From: Hymenobacter rubripertinctus | Lineage (GTDB): Bacteria > Bacteroidota > Bacteroidia > Cytophagales > Hymenobacteraceae | Length of the DNA stretch: 64,000 nucleotides | Assembly (NCBI RefSeq): GCF_003583925.1 | Contig: NZ_QYCN01000004.1 | Location: 81,365 to 145,364, forward strand | Reading direction: 5' to 3' | Shown: positions 34,384-43,426 of the stretch, one piece after another | How the letters are laid out: every line of letters starts with the position of its first letter | Numbering within the stretch: the first letter of the stretch is position 1 | Notes under the pieces: model-generated | Databases searched by the model: none | What the model saw: only the letters and a program-made list of their open reading frames with translations | What the model was told of the DNA's origin: nothing | Made by a program: the position numbers and the translations under genes

Positions 34384-36228
34384 CTACCCAGCGGCCAGCA
34401 AGTCGGCGCTACGCTTCACAAAAGCCGTCAGGGCCTCGCCCTTTAGCATTCCCTGCGCCAGCAGAGCCAGATCGAAGGCCTGGCGGGCCAGCTTGCCACC
34501 CTCCTCGCCTTCGGCACCAAGTACGCGCTGGGTGATGGGATGATTGGCATTCACGCTCACGGTATAGCTGTCGGGCAAAGAGCCGAACATCTGCATTCCC
34601 CCACCCCCGCCAGTGCGCTGCATGTCTTTCATGCGGCGCATGAACTCGGGCAGCGTAATAACAACGGGCGCATCCTGGGGCGACAGGGCTTCCACCTGCA
34701 CGTGCATCTGCTCGTTGCTGATGGCCTGCTTGAACACGTCGGTCAGGCGGGTTTTGTCGTCGTCGCTGAGCACGCTTTCCGGGGCGTCATCCTTTTCGAT
34801 AAGCTTGCCCACCGTATCGGCATCTACGCGCTTAAAGGTGGTCTTCTCCAGTTTCTGCTCCATCTGCCCGATGAAGTGCGAATCGAGCGGACCGCTGAGG
34901 TCAAGCACATCGTAGCCACGGTCCTGGGCAGCCTGCACGAAGCTGTGCTGGGCCTCGGCGTCGGTAGTGTAGAGCACCACCGTCTGCTCACTCTTGTCCT
35001 GCTGGTTGGCCTGCACGAACTCCTGGTACTCGGGCAGGGTGAAGGCCTTGCCGGCCACGTTCTGCACCAGCACGAAATCCTTGGCCTTCTCGTAGAACTT
35101 CTCGTCCGAGAGCATGCCGTATTTCACGAACAGGCCGATGTCACTCCATTTCTGCTCGTAGCCTTCCCGGTCTTTGCGGAAAAGCTCAGCCAGCTTATCG
35201 GCTACTTTTTTGGTGATGTACTGGTTGATTTTGCGCACCGCACCATCGGCCTGCAAAAAGCTGCGGCTCACGTTGAGCGGAATATCGGGCGAGTCAATCA
35301 CGCCGTGCAGCAGCATCAAAAACTCGGGCACTACGTCCTTCACCTCATCGGTAATGAAGACCTGACGCGAGTAGAGTTGGATTTTGTTGCGCTGGAGCTG
35401 CAACTCATCCTTCACCTTCGGGAAATACAGGATTCCGGTCAGGTTGAAGGGGTAATCCACGTTGAGGTGAATCCAGAACAGAGGCGGCTCCGAAAACGGA
35501 TAGAGCTCCTGGTAGAAGTTCACGTAGTCCTCGTCGGTGAGTTCGGCCGGCTGCTTGGTCCAGATGGGCTTGGTCTGGTTGATGACCTCGCCCTCGAACT
35601 CGATTTCAACGGGCAGAAACTTGCAGTATTTGGTCAGAATGCCCTTTAGGCGGGCTTCCTCCAGAAACTCGTCGGAGTCGTCGGCCACGTGCAGCACCAC
35701 ATCGGTGCCGCGCTCGGCCTTGGCGTGCTCACCTTCAGTTTCTTCGAGCGTAAACTCGGTGCTGCCGTCGCAGGTCCAGTGAGCCGTGGGGGTACCCTCC
35801 TGGTGCGACTTCGACCAGATTTCGACTTCCTTGGCCACCATGAAGGCCGAGTAGAACCCCAACCCGAACTGGCCGATGATCTGGTCTTTGGCCTGGGCAT
35901 CGGTTTCCTTGTATTTCTCCACGAACTCGGTGGCTCCGGAGAAAGCAATCTGGTTGATGTACTTCTTAATTTCTTCGGCACTCATACCCAGGCCGTGGTC
36001 GGAAACCGTGATTTTGCGGGCTTCCTTGTCCACGGTCACGCGCACCTTCAACTCGCCTAACTCGCCTTTAAACTCCCCTTGCCGGGCCAGACTTTGCAGC
36101 TTCTGGGTGGCGTCTACCGCGTTGCTCACCAACTCCCGCAGAAAAATCTCGTGGTCGGAGTAGAGGAACTTCTTGATGATGGGGAAGATATTCTCGGTAT
36201 GAATCGAGATGCTACCTTTCTCTTGCAT
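34384..36228 (-). CDS. htpG: Chaperone HtpG (Hsp90)
   Basis: Cytosolic ATP-dependent chaperone, 614 aa. N-terminal GHKL ATPase motifs: FLRELVSNAVDATQKL (about residue 26), VSDHGLGMSAEEIKKYINQI and IIGQFGLGFYSAFMVA. Middle-domain pattern LPLNVSRSFLQAD-like is present as IPLNVSRSFLQADGAVRKI (about 325). C-terminal dimerisation region follows. The ATG at 36228 gives the conserved MQEKGSISIHTENIFPI start; the frame is open upstream to 36372 but without conservation. It is probably monocistronic. The Glu that hydrolyses ATP (RELVSNA) is intact. Confidence 0.96.
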   Translation of the reverse strand: MQEKGSISIHTENIFPIIKKFLYSDHEIFLRELVSNAVDATQKLQSLARQGEFKGELGELKVRVTVDKEARKITVSDHGLGMSAEEIKKYINQIAFSGATEFVEKYKETDAQAKDQIIGQFGLGFYSAFMVAKEVEIWSKSHQEGTPTAHWTCDGSTEFTLEETEGEHAKAERGTDVVLHVADDSDEFLEEARLKGILTKYCKFLPVEIEFEGEVINQTKPIWTKQPAELTDEDYVNFYQELYPFSEPPLFWIHLNVDYPFNLTGILYFPKVKDELQLQRNKIQLYSRQVFITDEVKDVVPEFLMLLHGVIDSPDIPLNVSRSFLQADGAVRKINQYITKKVADKLAELFRKDREGYEQKWSDIGLFVKYGMLSDEKFYEKAKDFVLVQNVAGKAFTLPEYQEFVQANQQDKSEQTVVLYTTDAEAQHSFVQAAQDRGYDVLDLSGPLDSHFIGQMEQKLEKTTFKRVDADTVGKLIEKDDAPESVLSDDDKTRLTDVFKQAISNEQMHVQVEALSPQDAPVVITLPEFMRRMKDMQRTGGGGGMQMFGSLPDSYTVSVNANHPITQRVLGAEGEEGGKLARQAFDLALLAQGMLKGEALTAFVKRSADLLAAG

Positions 36229-36426
36229 AACAGGATCAGAAAGAGTGAATGAAAACAAAACCAGACGATTTGCCAGTCCGCGAACCCACGAATCGTGCTG
36301 GCGGCCTCGTTTCAAACCCTGTTCCACTTCATGGGCGGCTGCCAGTTTGACAGCGCAATCCATTTTCGCCAATCCCCCCGTAGCTGAGTGTACGTTTTGA
36401 TAAGGCCTTCTCTTACAGCTACTCCT

Positions 36427-36720
36427 ATGACCAATTACTCTTATTTCCGGCCGGCCGATTTAAGCGCTTTGCTCACGCTGGAACAACGATTCAACGTTAT
36501 TGCCCGCCGGTTGCTCCTGCACCTTCTCCTGAGTCTGACGGGGTTACTGACCGGCAGTGTGCTGCTGGCTCAGGGCGTTGGGCTTTTTGCGGGGCTGCTG
36601 CTGCTGGTTCTGAGCGTGGGGCTGGCCTTGTGGAGTAGCCAGCGCTACCGCTTCGAGCGGGAGCATCTGTGGGTGGCGGTAGTCCGGCTGGCCGAACCTG
36701 CAACTCCGCGCCTGTTCTAG
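36427..36720 (+). CDS. Small two-helix membrane protein
   Basis: 97 aa with two hydrophobic helices (LLLHLLLSLTGLLTGSVLLAQ and VGLFAGLLLLVLSVGLALWSS) and a short Arg-rich cytoplasmic end. The ATG at 36427 is the most plausible start. Its stop codon lies in CTAG at 36717-36720, which is also the stop of the convergent STAS-like gene, so the two coding regions share four bases. No family recognised; similar small proteins are common in the group. Confidence 0.55.
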   Translation: MTNYSYFRPADLSALLTLEQRFNVIARRLLLHLLLSLTGLLTGSVLLAQGVGLFAGLLLLVLSVGLALWSSQRYRFEREHLWVAVVRLAEPATPRLF

Positions 36721-37184
36721 GCCACGGCCGAAGCCGTTGGCCTAGCCACTTGGGGGGCCTTGAATGAAGGTTTATGGGTGTTGACCACCTGCTGGAGCCA
36801 GTCGAGAGCGGTAGCCGCGTCGTCGAATATCTGCACCTCGAAGGCCGGCGGGATTCCGCGGGCATCGAGCAAGGTTTGGTGCTGCCATTGCGATTTCAGT
36901 ACCAGGGCCAGATGCCGTAGCGGCAGGGCAGCCACCCGGGGCAGGTAGTGGTATTCCAGCCAGTGCTGATCCAACAGCAGGTCAGGCATGTCCTGAAGGT
37001 CCAGCAGCCACGCGCCCACGCCCTGTTGCTGCACCACACCCAACAGATGTTCCAGGGCCGGCGAGGCCCGATGAATGGAGGCCAGCGCCTGCCAATGCGT
37101 GCATACTATCTGGGCCGATTGCTCGTACCGGATCAGGAATTCGCTCCCGCTTCTTTTCTGCTGTTGCTCCACCACCTTACGCAT
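36717..37184 (-). CDS. STAS-like (SpoIIAA-like) hypothetical protein, copy 1
   Basis: 155 aa, soluble. The N-terminal Lys-rich start leads to a strand-helix pattern with LLDLQDMPDLLLDQHWLEYHYLPRVAALPLRHLALVLKSQ split by typical spacing: a DLQDMPD element followed by two Leu/Arg-rich helices. The arrangement resembles the SpoIIAA/STAS-like proteins abundant in Hymenobacter (a strand of WLxDLxxxP then WLxxxWLPR). A paralogue follows upstream (37333-37833). The function is unknown; an anti-sigma partner role cannot be claimed. Confidence 0.65.
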   Translation of the reverse strand: MRKVVEQQQKRSGSEFLIRYEQSAQIVCTHWQALASIHRASPALEHLLGVVQQQGVGAWLLDLQDMPDLLLDQHWLEYHYLPRVAALPLRHLALVLKSQWQHQTLLDARGIPPAFEVQIFDDAATALDWLQQVVNTHKPSFKAPQVARPTASAVA

Positions 37185-37332
37185 GTATCACCGCCCCGTT
37201 TAATCTTCTATATCGTTCGCTCAGAGTACAATATTACGGACTACGGGGCAGTGATTACCCCACCAACTCGGCCAACGACGGCAATGAGTCGCTCAACCCA
37301 GCCATGCGACTGTCGAAGCGGGGGCGGAAAGC

Positions 37333-37833
37333 TCAGGGGTTCATCATGGCAGCCTGCGGGGTACCCGAGCGGGAAGCGTGCCGGTTATCCCACTCGGGCA
37401 GGGCCTGCTGCCATTCGTTTTCCATCCGCCCGGCCACCAGGGCGGAGGGCGTCAGCCAATCGAGGGCGGCGGGGATGTCGGAAAAGAACTGCACGTTGGC
37501 CCGGGGCTGAGGGCGGCCTTCGACCAGCAAGGCTTCTACGACCAATTGGTTGTGCAGATTGATGGGCAGCACCAGCGCCAGCGTCCGGATGGGCAGGGCC
37601 TTGAACCGGGGCAACCAGGTTTCACTCAGCCAGGCCTGCTCATCGGTATTGACCAAGGGCAGATTGGACACGTCGGCCAGCCAGCGCCGAACCTGATACT
37701 GCTGCGAGTAGGCCAGGAGCCGCTCGAAAGCGGCTGGAATTCCGGCCGTATGCATCGGCCCGGCCCAGTCCCAACGCAGTAATCGGAGAGTGGGCTCCAG
37801 CTGAACCTGAAGCGAATCGAAAGCGCAAACCAT
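37333..37833 (-). CDS. STAS-like (SpoIIAA-like) hypothetical protein, copy 2
   Basis: 166 aa, soluble. Begins VQLEPTLRLLRWDWAGPMHT and continues LLAYSQQYQVRRWLADVSNLP and AWLSETWLPRFKALPIRTLA, aligning by eye with the DLQDMPD...YLPRVAALPLRHLA stretch of copy 1, so the two are tandem paralogues. Both end in a C-terminal FFSDIPAALDWL-type or IFDDAATALDWL motif. The ATG is at 37833. Gap between copies about 150 bp. No catalytic residues seen. Confidence 0.68.
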   Translation of the reverse strand: MVCAFDSLQVQLEPTLRLLRWDWAGPMHTAGIPAAFERLLAYSQQYQVRRWLADVSNLPLVNTDEQAWLSETWLPRFKALPIRTLALVLPINLHNQLVVEALLVEGRPQPRANVQFFSDIPAALDWLTPSALVAGRMENEWQQALPEWDNRHASRSGTPQAAMMNP

Positions 37834-38358
37834 TTCTAAAACACAAAATCAATCGGTTTATTTGATTGACAGGCACTAAAGTAGGCAATACGCTTGCAGA
37901 ATAATACAAATTTCGCTTACCCTTCCTATTAGCTCGCTCAAGCCCCACATTCCGTCGCCCGACAGTTTCGGCTCCTTTCCGGGTACGACAGAACCGGGTT
38001 GCCGGACGCAGGCTGCGGGGCCGGGACCTGAGTGCCGTCAGCAAAGCCGGCCCGGCCGTTAGCGCAACGCGTTCTTCTGGCTACTGCCGCCTAGCATCAG
38101 ACAAATAAGGCTTCTGCATGGCCGGAACCGGCAGTTTTGGGCAGGGGCCGCAGGCTGGCCGCCAACCGCCGCAACAACTTAAGGGTCATGTTTTTCATCT
38201 CGCTAACACCATGGTTTATCGCCGGCAAAGGTCGGTCGGAACCGTTACGCTACAATGTTGCCGGCATTACGCTTTCGTGATGAAGACTTTCTGATACCCG
38301 CAGTATTGTGGCCGGATTTTTCCGCGTACATTTGCGTCCACACGACACATTGTTGCAA
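37834..38358. other. Intergenic region, mostly empty
   Basis: About 525 bp between the STAS-like pair and the His-rich protein gene. Overlapping frames here (37640-38044 minus; 38245-38598 minus) show no protein features. The only supported element is the promoter at 38306-38334. Confidence 0.6.
38306..38334 (+). promoter_or_regulatory. Promoter for the His-rich protein and TonB receptor
   Basis: TTG at 38306-38308, 18 nt, then TACATTTG at 38327-38334 matching the Bacteroidota TAnnTTTG element. The ATG at 38359 follows after about 25 nt, leaving room for a short leader. Confidence 0.6.
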
Positions 38359-38712
38359 ATGCGCACCCTTCGAACCCGGCTGGCCTTCGTGCTGCTCCTG
38401 TGCTTTGCACGGGTGCTGCTGCCCGATACGTGGGTGCTGGCCCTGCACGCGCACGCGCACACAAATGCGCACACGGTGGAAGGAGCAGTGCCGACTGCCG
38501 GCACCGCCCGTTCGAAGGCCCAGCTCAGCGCCCGGCACCAGCATTGCACGGTCGACCATTTTTATGATGCGGCCTTCCAGCCCTCGGCACCGCTGCACTT
38601 ATCGGTTCGGTTGGCGCTACCCGAAGCGGCACTTTCCTGGGCGGCGCAGTCGGTCTGGCATTCCGCTACCCGCGCTACCGCCGACCTGCGCGGGCCGCCC
38701 CGGGTGGCATAA
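38359..38712 (+). CDS. Small exported His-rich protein upstream of a TonB receptor
   Basis: 117 aa. N-terminal hydrophobic stretch (LAFVLLLCFARVLLPDTWVLA) acts as a signal peptide. Directly after it comes LHAHAHTNAHTVEG, and later HQHCTVDHFYDAAFQPSAPLH. His/Cys-rich short proteins of this shape are found beside outer-membrane receptors in Bacteroidota, often with metal uptake or metal-responsive sets; here it lies about 350 bp before a TonB receptor gene and after the promoter at 38306. A metal-binding role is plausible but unproven. The ATG at 38359 is chosen to begin just before the signal helix. Confidence 0.6.
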   Translation: MRTLRTRLAFVLLLCFARVLLPDTWVLALHAHAHTNAHTVEGAVPTAGTARSKAQLSARHQHCTVDHFYDAAFQPSAPLHLSVRLALPEAALSWAAQSVWHSATRATADLRGPPRVA

Positions 38713-39064
38713 GCATTGCCCAACGGAGCCATTGGCTTCCCCCCAAAACGGAGTAATGGCCGGGCTACGGCCCTACGTTGGCGGCTAATGCCATGAAGCC
38801 TGGGTTAGACTGCCGTCTGCGCCCATGCTTGCCCGGTTAGGTATGGCGGGCCGTCGGGTAGCGTGCCTTCAGTCCCTGCTCCTTCTTTTTTCTGACTCAT
38901 TGGCCGCGTGGCGAACCTGCCGCTCATGGCTGCGCGCTTTTCTCCCGTTTGGTTGTGGAGATATTCCGGAGAAACCCTGGTTACTGACCAGGGTCTTCTT
39001 TTCCGGATGCGGGCAGCCTACTGGCCTGTTTCGCGCTTTTTTGCCGCCTCTTCCTGCTATTTCC
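38713..39064 (+). other. Long leader of the TonB receptor gene with a hairpin
   Basis: About 350 bp between the His-rich protein and the receptor. It contains a terminator-like hairpin (38974-39002) and no recognised riboswitch; I checked by eye for cobalamin and TPP consensus blocks without success. Confidence 0.5.
38974..39002 (+). terminator. Terminator- or attenuator-like hairpin in the receptor leader
   Basis: The arms accctggt (38974-38981) and accagggt (38987-38994) surround a 5-nt loop and are followed by tcttctttt. It lies about 60 nt upstream of the receptor ATG, so it could end the upstream transcript or regulate read-through. Confidence 0.5.
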
Positions 39065-41506
39065 ATGTTTCGTTCTCTATTTGCCGCCGGCCTGCTGCTG
39101 AGCGCCGGCGCGGCCGTGGCTCAGACCACTGAGCCCGCACCCGCAGCCTCGCGGGCAGTTGCCGCCGTAACGGGCCGCGTAACCGATGCCGCCACCGGCG
39201 AGGCCCTGCCCGGGGCTACCATCTTTTTTCCCGACCTCCGGCAGGCCACGGCCGCCGACGAGCAGGGCCGCTTCAGCTTTGCCAACCTACCCAAGGGGCG
39301 GTTTCTGATGCAGGTGCGCTTCGTGGGCTACTCCACCGTGGCCCGGGTGGTAGATACGGGCGCGGGCGCCTCGCTCGACGTGGACCTGGACCCGGCGGCC
39401 ACCGAAATCGGGCAGGTGGTGGTCACGGGCGTGTCGGCCAGCACCGAGTTGCGCCGCTCGCCCATCCCGATCAACGTGGTCGACCAGACCCGGCTGCGGC
39501 AGACCTCGGCCACCAATGCCGTGGACGCCATTGCCCACACGCCCGGCCTGAGCCAGCTTACCACCGGGGCCGCCATCGGCAAGCCCGTTATCCGGGGGCT
39601 GGGGTCCAACCGCATCATCACCCTGAACAACGGGGCCAAGCAGGAGGGCCAGCAGTGGGGCGACGAGCACGGCATCGAAATCGACGAATTCAGCATCGAT
39701 CGGGCCGAAATCATCAAGGGGCCGGGCTCGCTACTGTACGGCTCCGATGGGCTGGCGGGCGTCATCAACTTTCTGCCCGCCGACCCGGTAGCCGACGGCC
39801 GGATTCTGGGTGCGGTGGCGGCTACCTACCAAACCAACAACCGCCAACAGGGCTACTCGCTCTGGAACGCAGGCAACCTGAGCGGCCTTAACTGGCAGGT
39901 GCGCGGCTCGGGCAAGGTGGCCGGCGACTACCGCAACAAGTACGACGGCCGGGTGTACAACTCCGGGTTTCGAGAGCTGGACGGCAACGGCTACGTGGGC
40001 CTCAACAAAAGCTGGGGCTACTCCCACCTCACCTTCAACAGTTTCAACCAGATTCTGGGCCTGATTGAGGGCGAACGGGACTCCACCTCAGGCCAGTTTT
40101 TGCGCACCAACAGTCTGGGTGAGGAGGCAGTAGTGCCGCGCAACGGCTTTTCGGGCTACGACCTCGACGTACCCCGCCAGCAAATCAACCATCTGCGCAT
40201 CGGCACCGATAACAACTTTATTCTGGGCCGGCATCGTCTGACTCTGAACGTGGGCTGGCAACAGAACCTGCGCCGGGAGTTCGGCAACCCCAGGTTCTAC
40301 TATGAGAAGTCGTTGTTTTTTCAGCTGCGTACCGTGGACTATGCTGCCCGCTGGTTTCTGCCCGAGCTAAACGGCTGGAACACTACGTTTGGGGTGAGCG
40401 GCATGCAGCAGGCCAACCAGAACAAGGGCGTGGAATACCTGATTCCGGCCTACCGCCTGCTCGACGGCGGCGTGTTCGGGGTCACCAAGAAGACTTTTGG
40501 CAAGCTCGACCTGAGCGGGGGCCTGCGCTACGACCTGCGCCACATTAAGGCCGATGCGCTTTACCTCAACGACGAGGAACAGCCGGTGCCGGCCGGGCAG
40601 GGCGAAACTAAGTTTGCGGGCTTCAGCAGCAACTTCCGCAACGTGAGCGGCAGCGTGGGCGGGGCTTATTCGCTGAGCGAGAAGTGGCTGATTAAGGCCA
40701 ACGCAGCCCGCGGATTCCGGGCGCCCAACATTGCCGAGCTGGGCTCGAACGGCAAGCACGAGGGCACCGTGCGCTACGAAATCGGGGAGCCTGACCTGAA
40801 AGCTGAAACCAGCTTCCAGCTCGACGGCGGCCTGGCCTTCACCTCCGACCACGTGAGCCTCTCGGCCGACGTGTTTCGTAACCGCATCAGCCACTACATT
40901 TTCCCGCGTGTGCTGGGCGCGGCCGGCGGCGGCGGGGCCGATTCGCTCTCGGCGGAAGGCGACCAAGTGTTCCGCTACGGCCAGGGCGACGCGCGGCTGG
41001 CGGGCGGCGAAATCAGCCTCGACCTGCACCCCCACCCGCTGGACTGGCTGCACTTCGAGAACTCGTTTTCGATGGTGCGTGCCCGGCAGTTCGATCAGCC
41101 GGCGGGCCAGCAGAACCTGCCCTTTATTCCGGCCGACCGGCTGCAATCGGAGCTGCGGGTGAACTTTCGGAAGGTGGGCAGCTCGCGGTTGCACAACCTC
41201 TACGTCCGGGGCGCGGTGGAGCACAACTTCCAGCAACACCGCATCTTCTCGGCCTTCGACACCGAAACCCGCACGCCCGGCTATACGCTGGTGAACCTGG
41301 GCCTGGGCTCCGACGTGGTATCGGCCAAGGACCGCACCCTGTTCTCGCTCTACCTCACGCTCAACAACGTGTTCGACGTGGCCTACCAGAATCACCTGAG
41401 CCGCCTCAAGTACACGGCTGTAAACGAGGTTACCGGCCGCCAGGGCGTGTACAACATGGGCCGCAACCTGAGCGTGAAGCTCATCGTGCCGCTGTCGTTT
41501 AAGTAG
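39065..41506 (+). CDS. TonB-dependent outer-membrane receptor
   Basis: 813 aa. Signal peptide (MFRSLFAAGLLLSAGAAVAQ), a CarboxypepD_reg-type domain (VTGRVTDAATGEALPGATIF, about residue 35), then a TonB plug containing PVIRGLGSNRIITLNNGAKQ followed by EGQQWGDEHGIEIDEF, and a barrel ending SVKLIVPLSFK. The GQQWGDEHGIEID segment is typical of a subgroup whose neighbours often handle metals. The ATG at 39065 starts the signal peptide; 80 upstream codons are open but irrelevant. A partner SusD gene is absent, so this is not a SusCD pair. The substrate is unknown; a metal or metal chelate is the best guess. Confidence 0.9.
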   Translation: MFRSLFAAGLLLSAGAAVAQTTEPAPAASRAVAAVTGRVTDAATGEALPGATIFFPDLRQATAADEQGRFSFANLPKGRFLMQVRFVGYSTVARVVDTGAGASLDVDLDPAATEIGQVVVTGVSASTELRRSPIPINVVDQTRLRQTSATNAVDAIAHTPGLSQLTTGAAIGKPVIRGLGSNRIITLNNGAKQEGQQWGDEHGIEIDEFSIDRAEIIKGPGSLLYGSDGLAGVINFLPADPVADGRILGAVAATYQTNNRQQGYSLWNAGNLSGLNWQVRGSGKVAGDYRNKYDGRVYNSGFRELDGNGYVGLNKSWGYSHLTFNSFNQILGLIEGERDSTSGQFLRTNSLGEEAVVPRNGFSGYDLDVPRQQINHLRIGTDNNFILGRHRLTLNVGWQQNLRREFGNPRFYYEKSLFFQLRTVDYAARWFLPELNGWNTTFGVSGMQQANQNKGVEYLIPAYRLLDGGVFGVTKKTFGKLDLSGGLRYDLRHIKADALYLNDEEQPVPAGQGETKFAGFSSNFRNVSGSVGGAYSLSEKWLIKANAARGFRAPNIAELGSNGKHEGTVRYEIGEPDLKAETSFQLDGGLAFTSDHVSLSADVFRNRISHYIFPRVLGAAGGGGADSLSAEGDQVFRYGQGDARLAGGEISLDLHPHPLDWLHFENSFSMVRARQFDQPAGQQNLPFIPADRLQSELRVNFRKVGSSRLHNLYVRGAVEHNFQQHRIFSAFDTETRTPGYTLVNLGLGSDVVSAKDRTLFSLYLTLNNVFDVAYQNHLSRLKYTAVNEVTGRQGVYNMGRNLSVKLIVPLSFK

Positions 41507-41523
41507 CGGATTAATCAAAGGAA

Positions 41524-41571
41524 ACTGTCATGCTGAGCGCAGGCGGAGCCGGAGCCGAAGCATGACAGTCT
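41524..41571. repeat. Palindrome (actgtcatgct...agcatgacagt)
   Basis: The arms actgtcatgct (41524-41534) and agcatgacagt (41560-41570) are perfect reverse complements around a GC-rich centre. It may be a terminator for the receptor gene or one of the dispersed palindromes; it lies 20 bp after the stop. Confidence 0.65.
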
Positions 41572-41638
41572 CCTTTGCCCCCCCCAGCCAAAACCCGCTT
41601 TCTGCTATCTTCGGGCTCCCTCCTCAGGCTCCTCCTCT

Positions 41639-42883
41639 ATGCCCACCACTACCTCCCCGCCGGCCCGCACGACCGGCCTGCTCAGCGCCATCGTTATTGT
41701 GGCTTCGCTGGGCTATTTCGTCGATATCTACGACCTGATTCTGTTCAGCATCGTGCGGGTCGAGAGCCTCAACGACCTGGGCATCACGGCCAAGGAAGCC
41801 GTGACCACCCAGGGGCTCTACCTTATCAATATGCAGATGGGCGGCATGCTGGTTGGGGGCGTGCTCTGGGGCGTGCTGGGCGATAAGCGCGGCCGTTTAT
41901 CGGTGCTCTTCGGCTCGATTCTGATTTACTCGCTGGCCAACATCGCCAACGGCTTCGTGCAGACGCTGGAGCAGTACGCCTGGCTGCGGCTGATTGCGGG
42001 CGTGGGCCTGGCCGGCGAGCTGGGCGCGGGCATTACGCTGGTGGCCGAAACGCTGCCCAAGGAAAAGCGCGGCTACGGCACCATGATTGTGGCTACCGTG
42101 GGCGTGAGCGGGGCCATGCTGGCTTACTGGGTAGGGCAGCAGTTCGGGTGGCGCAACGCCTATTTCGTGGGCGGCGGCCTCGGGCTGGCCCTGCTGGCGC
42201 TACGGGCGGGTGTGTTCGAATCGGGCCTGTTCCAGCAAACCAGGAATACGGGCGTCGAGCGGGGCAACTTCTTCGCCCTGTTCAGCAACGGGCCGCGGTT
42301 GGTGCGCTACCTCAAGTGTTTGCTCATCGGCGTGCCGCTCTGGTTCGTGGTGGGCATTCTCATTACGCTGGCCCCCGAATTTGGGGAGGCGCTGGGCCTG
42401 AGTGGCCCCGTAACGGCCGGGCTGGGTGTATTCTGGAGCTACTTCGGACTCGTGTTCGGCGACTTTGCCAGCGGTACCCTAAGCCAGGTATTGCGCAGCC
42501 GCAACCGGGCCTTGCAGCTGTTTCTGGGTTTCTGCGCCCTCATGGTGGGCGTATACCTGTTCGGCATTCGCGGGGCCACGCCCACCACATATTATGTGGT
42601 CTGCTTTATTCTGGGCTTCGCGGTGGGCTTCTGGGCCCTGTTCGTGACGGTGGCGGCCGAGCAGTTCGGCACCAACCTGCGGGCCACGGTGGCCACCACG
42701 GCACCCAACTTCTCGCGCGGCTCGGTGGTGGTGCTCGTGCCGCTGTTTCAGGCCCTGCGCGGCGAATTGGGCATTCTCAACGGGGCGGCCGTGCTGGGCC
42801 TGAGCACGCTGCTCGTGGCGTTCTGGGCCGCCAGTACGCTGCCCGAAAGCTTCGGCAAAGACCTCGACTACGTAGAAAAATAA
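41639..42883 (+). CDS. MFS transporter (sugar/acid symporter-like)
   Basis: 414 aa with about twelve membrane helices. Features: an early FVDIYDLILFSIVRVESL, a MFS loop motif GVLGDKRGRLSVLFGSILIYS (residues about 78-98, the G-D-[KR]-x-G-R signature) and a helix-5 pattern RLIAGVGLAGELGAGITLVAETLPKEKRG. This resembles the metabolite:H+ symporter branch (benzoate, sugar-acid and similar), but the substrate cannot be read from sequence. No regulator or catabolic genes are adjacent. Confidence 0.85.
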   Translation: MPTTTSPPARTTGLLSAIVIVASLGYFVDIYDLILFSIVRVESLNDLGITAKEAVTTQGLYLINMQMGGMLVGGVLWGVLGDKRGRLSVLFGSILIYSLANIANGFVQTLEQYAWLRLIAGVGLAGELGAGITLVAETLPKEKRGYGTMIVATVGVSGAMLAYWVGQQFGWRNAYFVGGGLGLALLALRAGVFESGLFQQTRNTGVERGNFFALFSNGPRLVRYLKCLLIGVPLWFVVGILITLAPEFGEALGLSGPVTAGLGVFWSYFGLVFGDFASGTLSQVLRSRNRALQLFLGFCALMVGVYLFGIRGATPTTYYVVCFILGFAVGFWALFVTVAAEQFGTNLRATVATTAPNFSRGSVVVLVPLFQALRGELGILNGAAVLGLSTLLVAFWAASTLPESFGKDLDYVEK

Positions 42884-42961
42884 CCACCCGGCGGGCCGTT
42901 TATTTTTCGGGGATAACGTATAAGAAGGCGCCAATTTTCCTTCCGCAATTTCGTTTTTCCC

Positions 42962-43324
42962 ATGAAAAATTTTCTCGCCCTCACCGCCCTGGCCGCCGCT
43001 CTGCTCGGCAGCACCGCCGCCCGGGCCCAGATGACCACCGCTGATTCGCTCCAGCAGCGCTCGGCGGCCGCCGAAGCCGCCCTGGCCGACCAGAAACGGC
43101 AGACCAAGGCCACCCGCTCCAGCGTGAGCGACTCCAAAGACCAGGTGCGCGACCAGAAGAACGCCATGCGCGAGCAGCAGCGCCAGCTCAAGGAGCAGAA
43201 GCTCGACCTCAAGCGCCAGAAGGACGTTGCTAAGGAGGCCCAGCGCCAGGAAAAGGCCGCCAAGGAAACCATGCGTGAAGAAAAGCGCCGGGCCAAAGAG
43301 GCCAAACGCGCCAGCAAGATGTAA
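42962..43324 (+). CDS. Exported coiled-coil protein, Lys/Gln/Ala-rich
   Basis: 120 aa. A signal peptide (MKNFLALTALAAALLGSTAARAQ) leads to about 95 residues of continuous charged helix with heptad spacing and many Lys, Gln, Glu, Ala and Arg residues (for example QQRQLKEQKLDLKRQKDVAK). A periplasmic coiled coil is expected. The high Lys/Arg content is unusual for a periplasmic protein of this group. Function unknown; it resembles small abundant exported proteins of Hymenobacter-type genomes. Confidence 0.65.
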   Translation: MKNFLALTALAAALLGSTAARAQMTTADSLQQRSAAAEAALADQKRQTKATRSSVSDSKDQVRDQKNAMREQQRQLKEQKLDLKRQKDVAKEAQRQEKAAKETMREEKRRAKEAKRASKM

Positions 43325-43426
43325 CTCCGGCGGCCCATTGCCCCGTATGCCCACTCAAGCTCCGGCCCCGGCCGGAGCTTTTGCGCGTTACAGTCTTTTC
43401 CATTTCCTCATTCATCCCCCTACCCG

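Noticed and set aside
38245..38788. Overlapping frames in the leader of the His-rich gene
   Set aside because: Three or four frames overlap; only the one at 38359 has a signal peptide and follows a promoter.
38713..39064. Cobalamin or TPP riboswitch before the TonB receptor
   Set aside because: The conserved core blocks of these riboswitches were not found by eye; only a simple hairpin is supported. A covariance-model scan would settle it.
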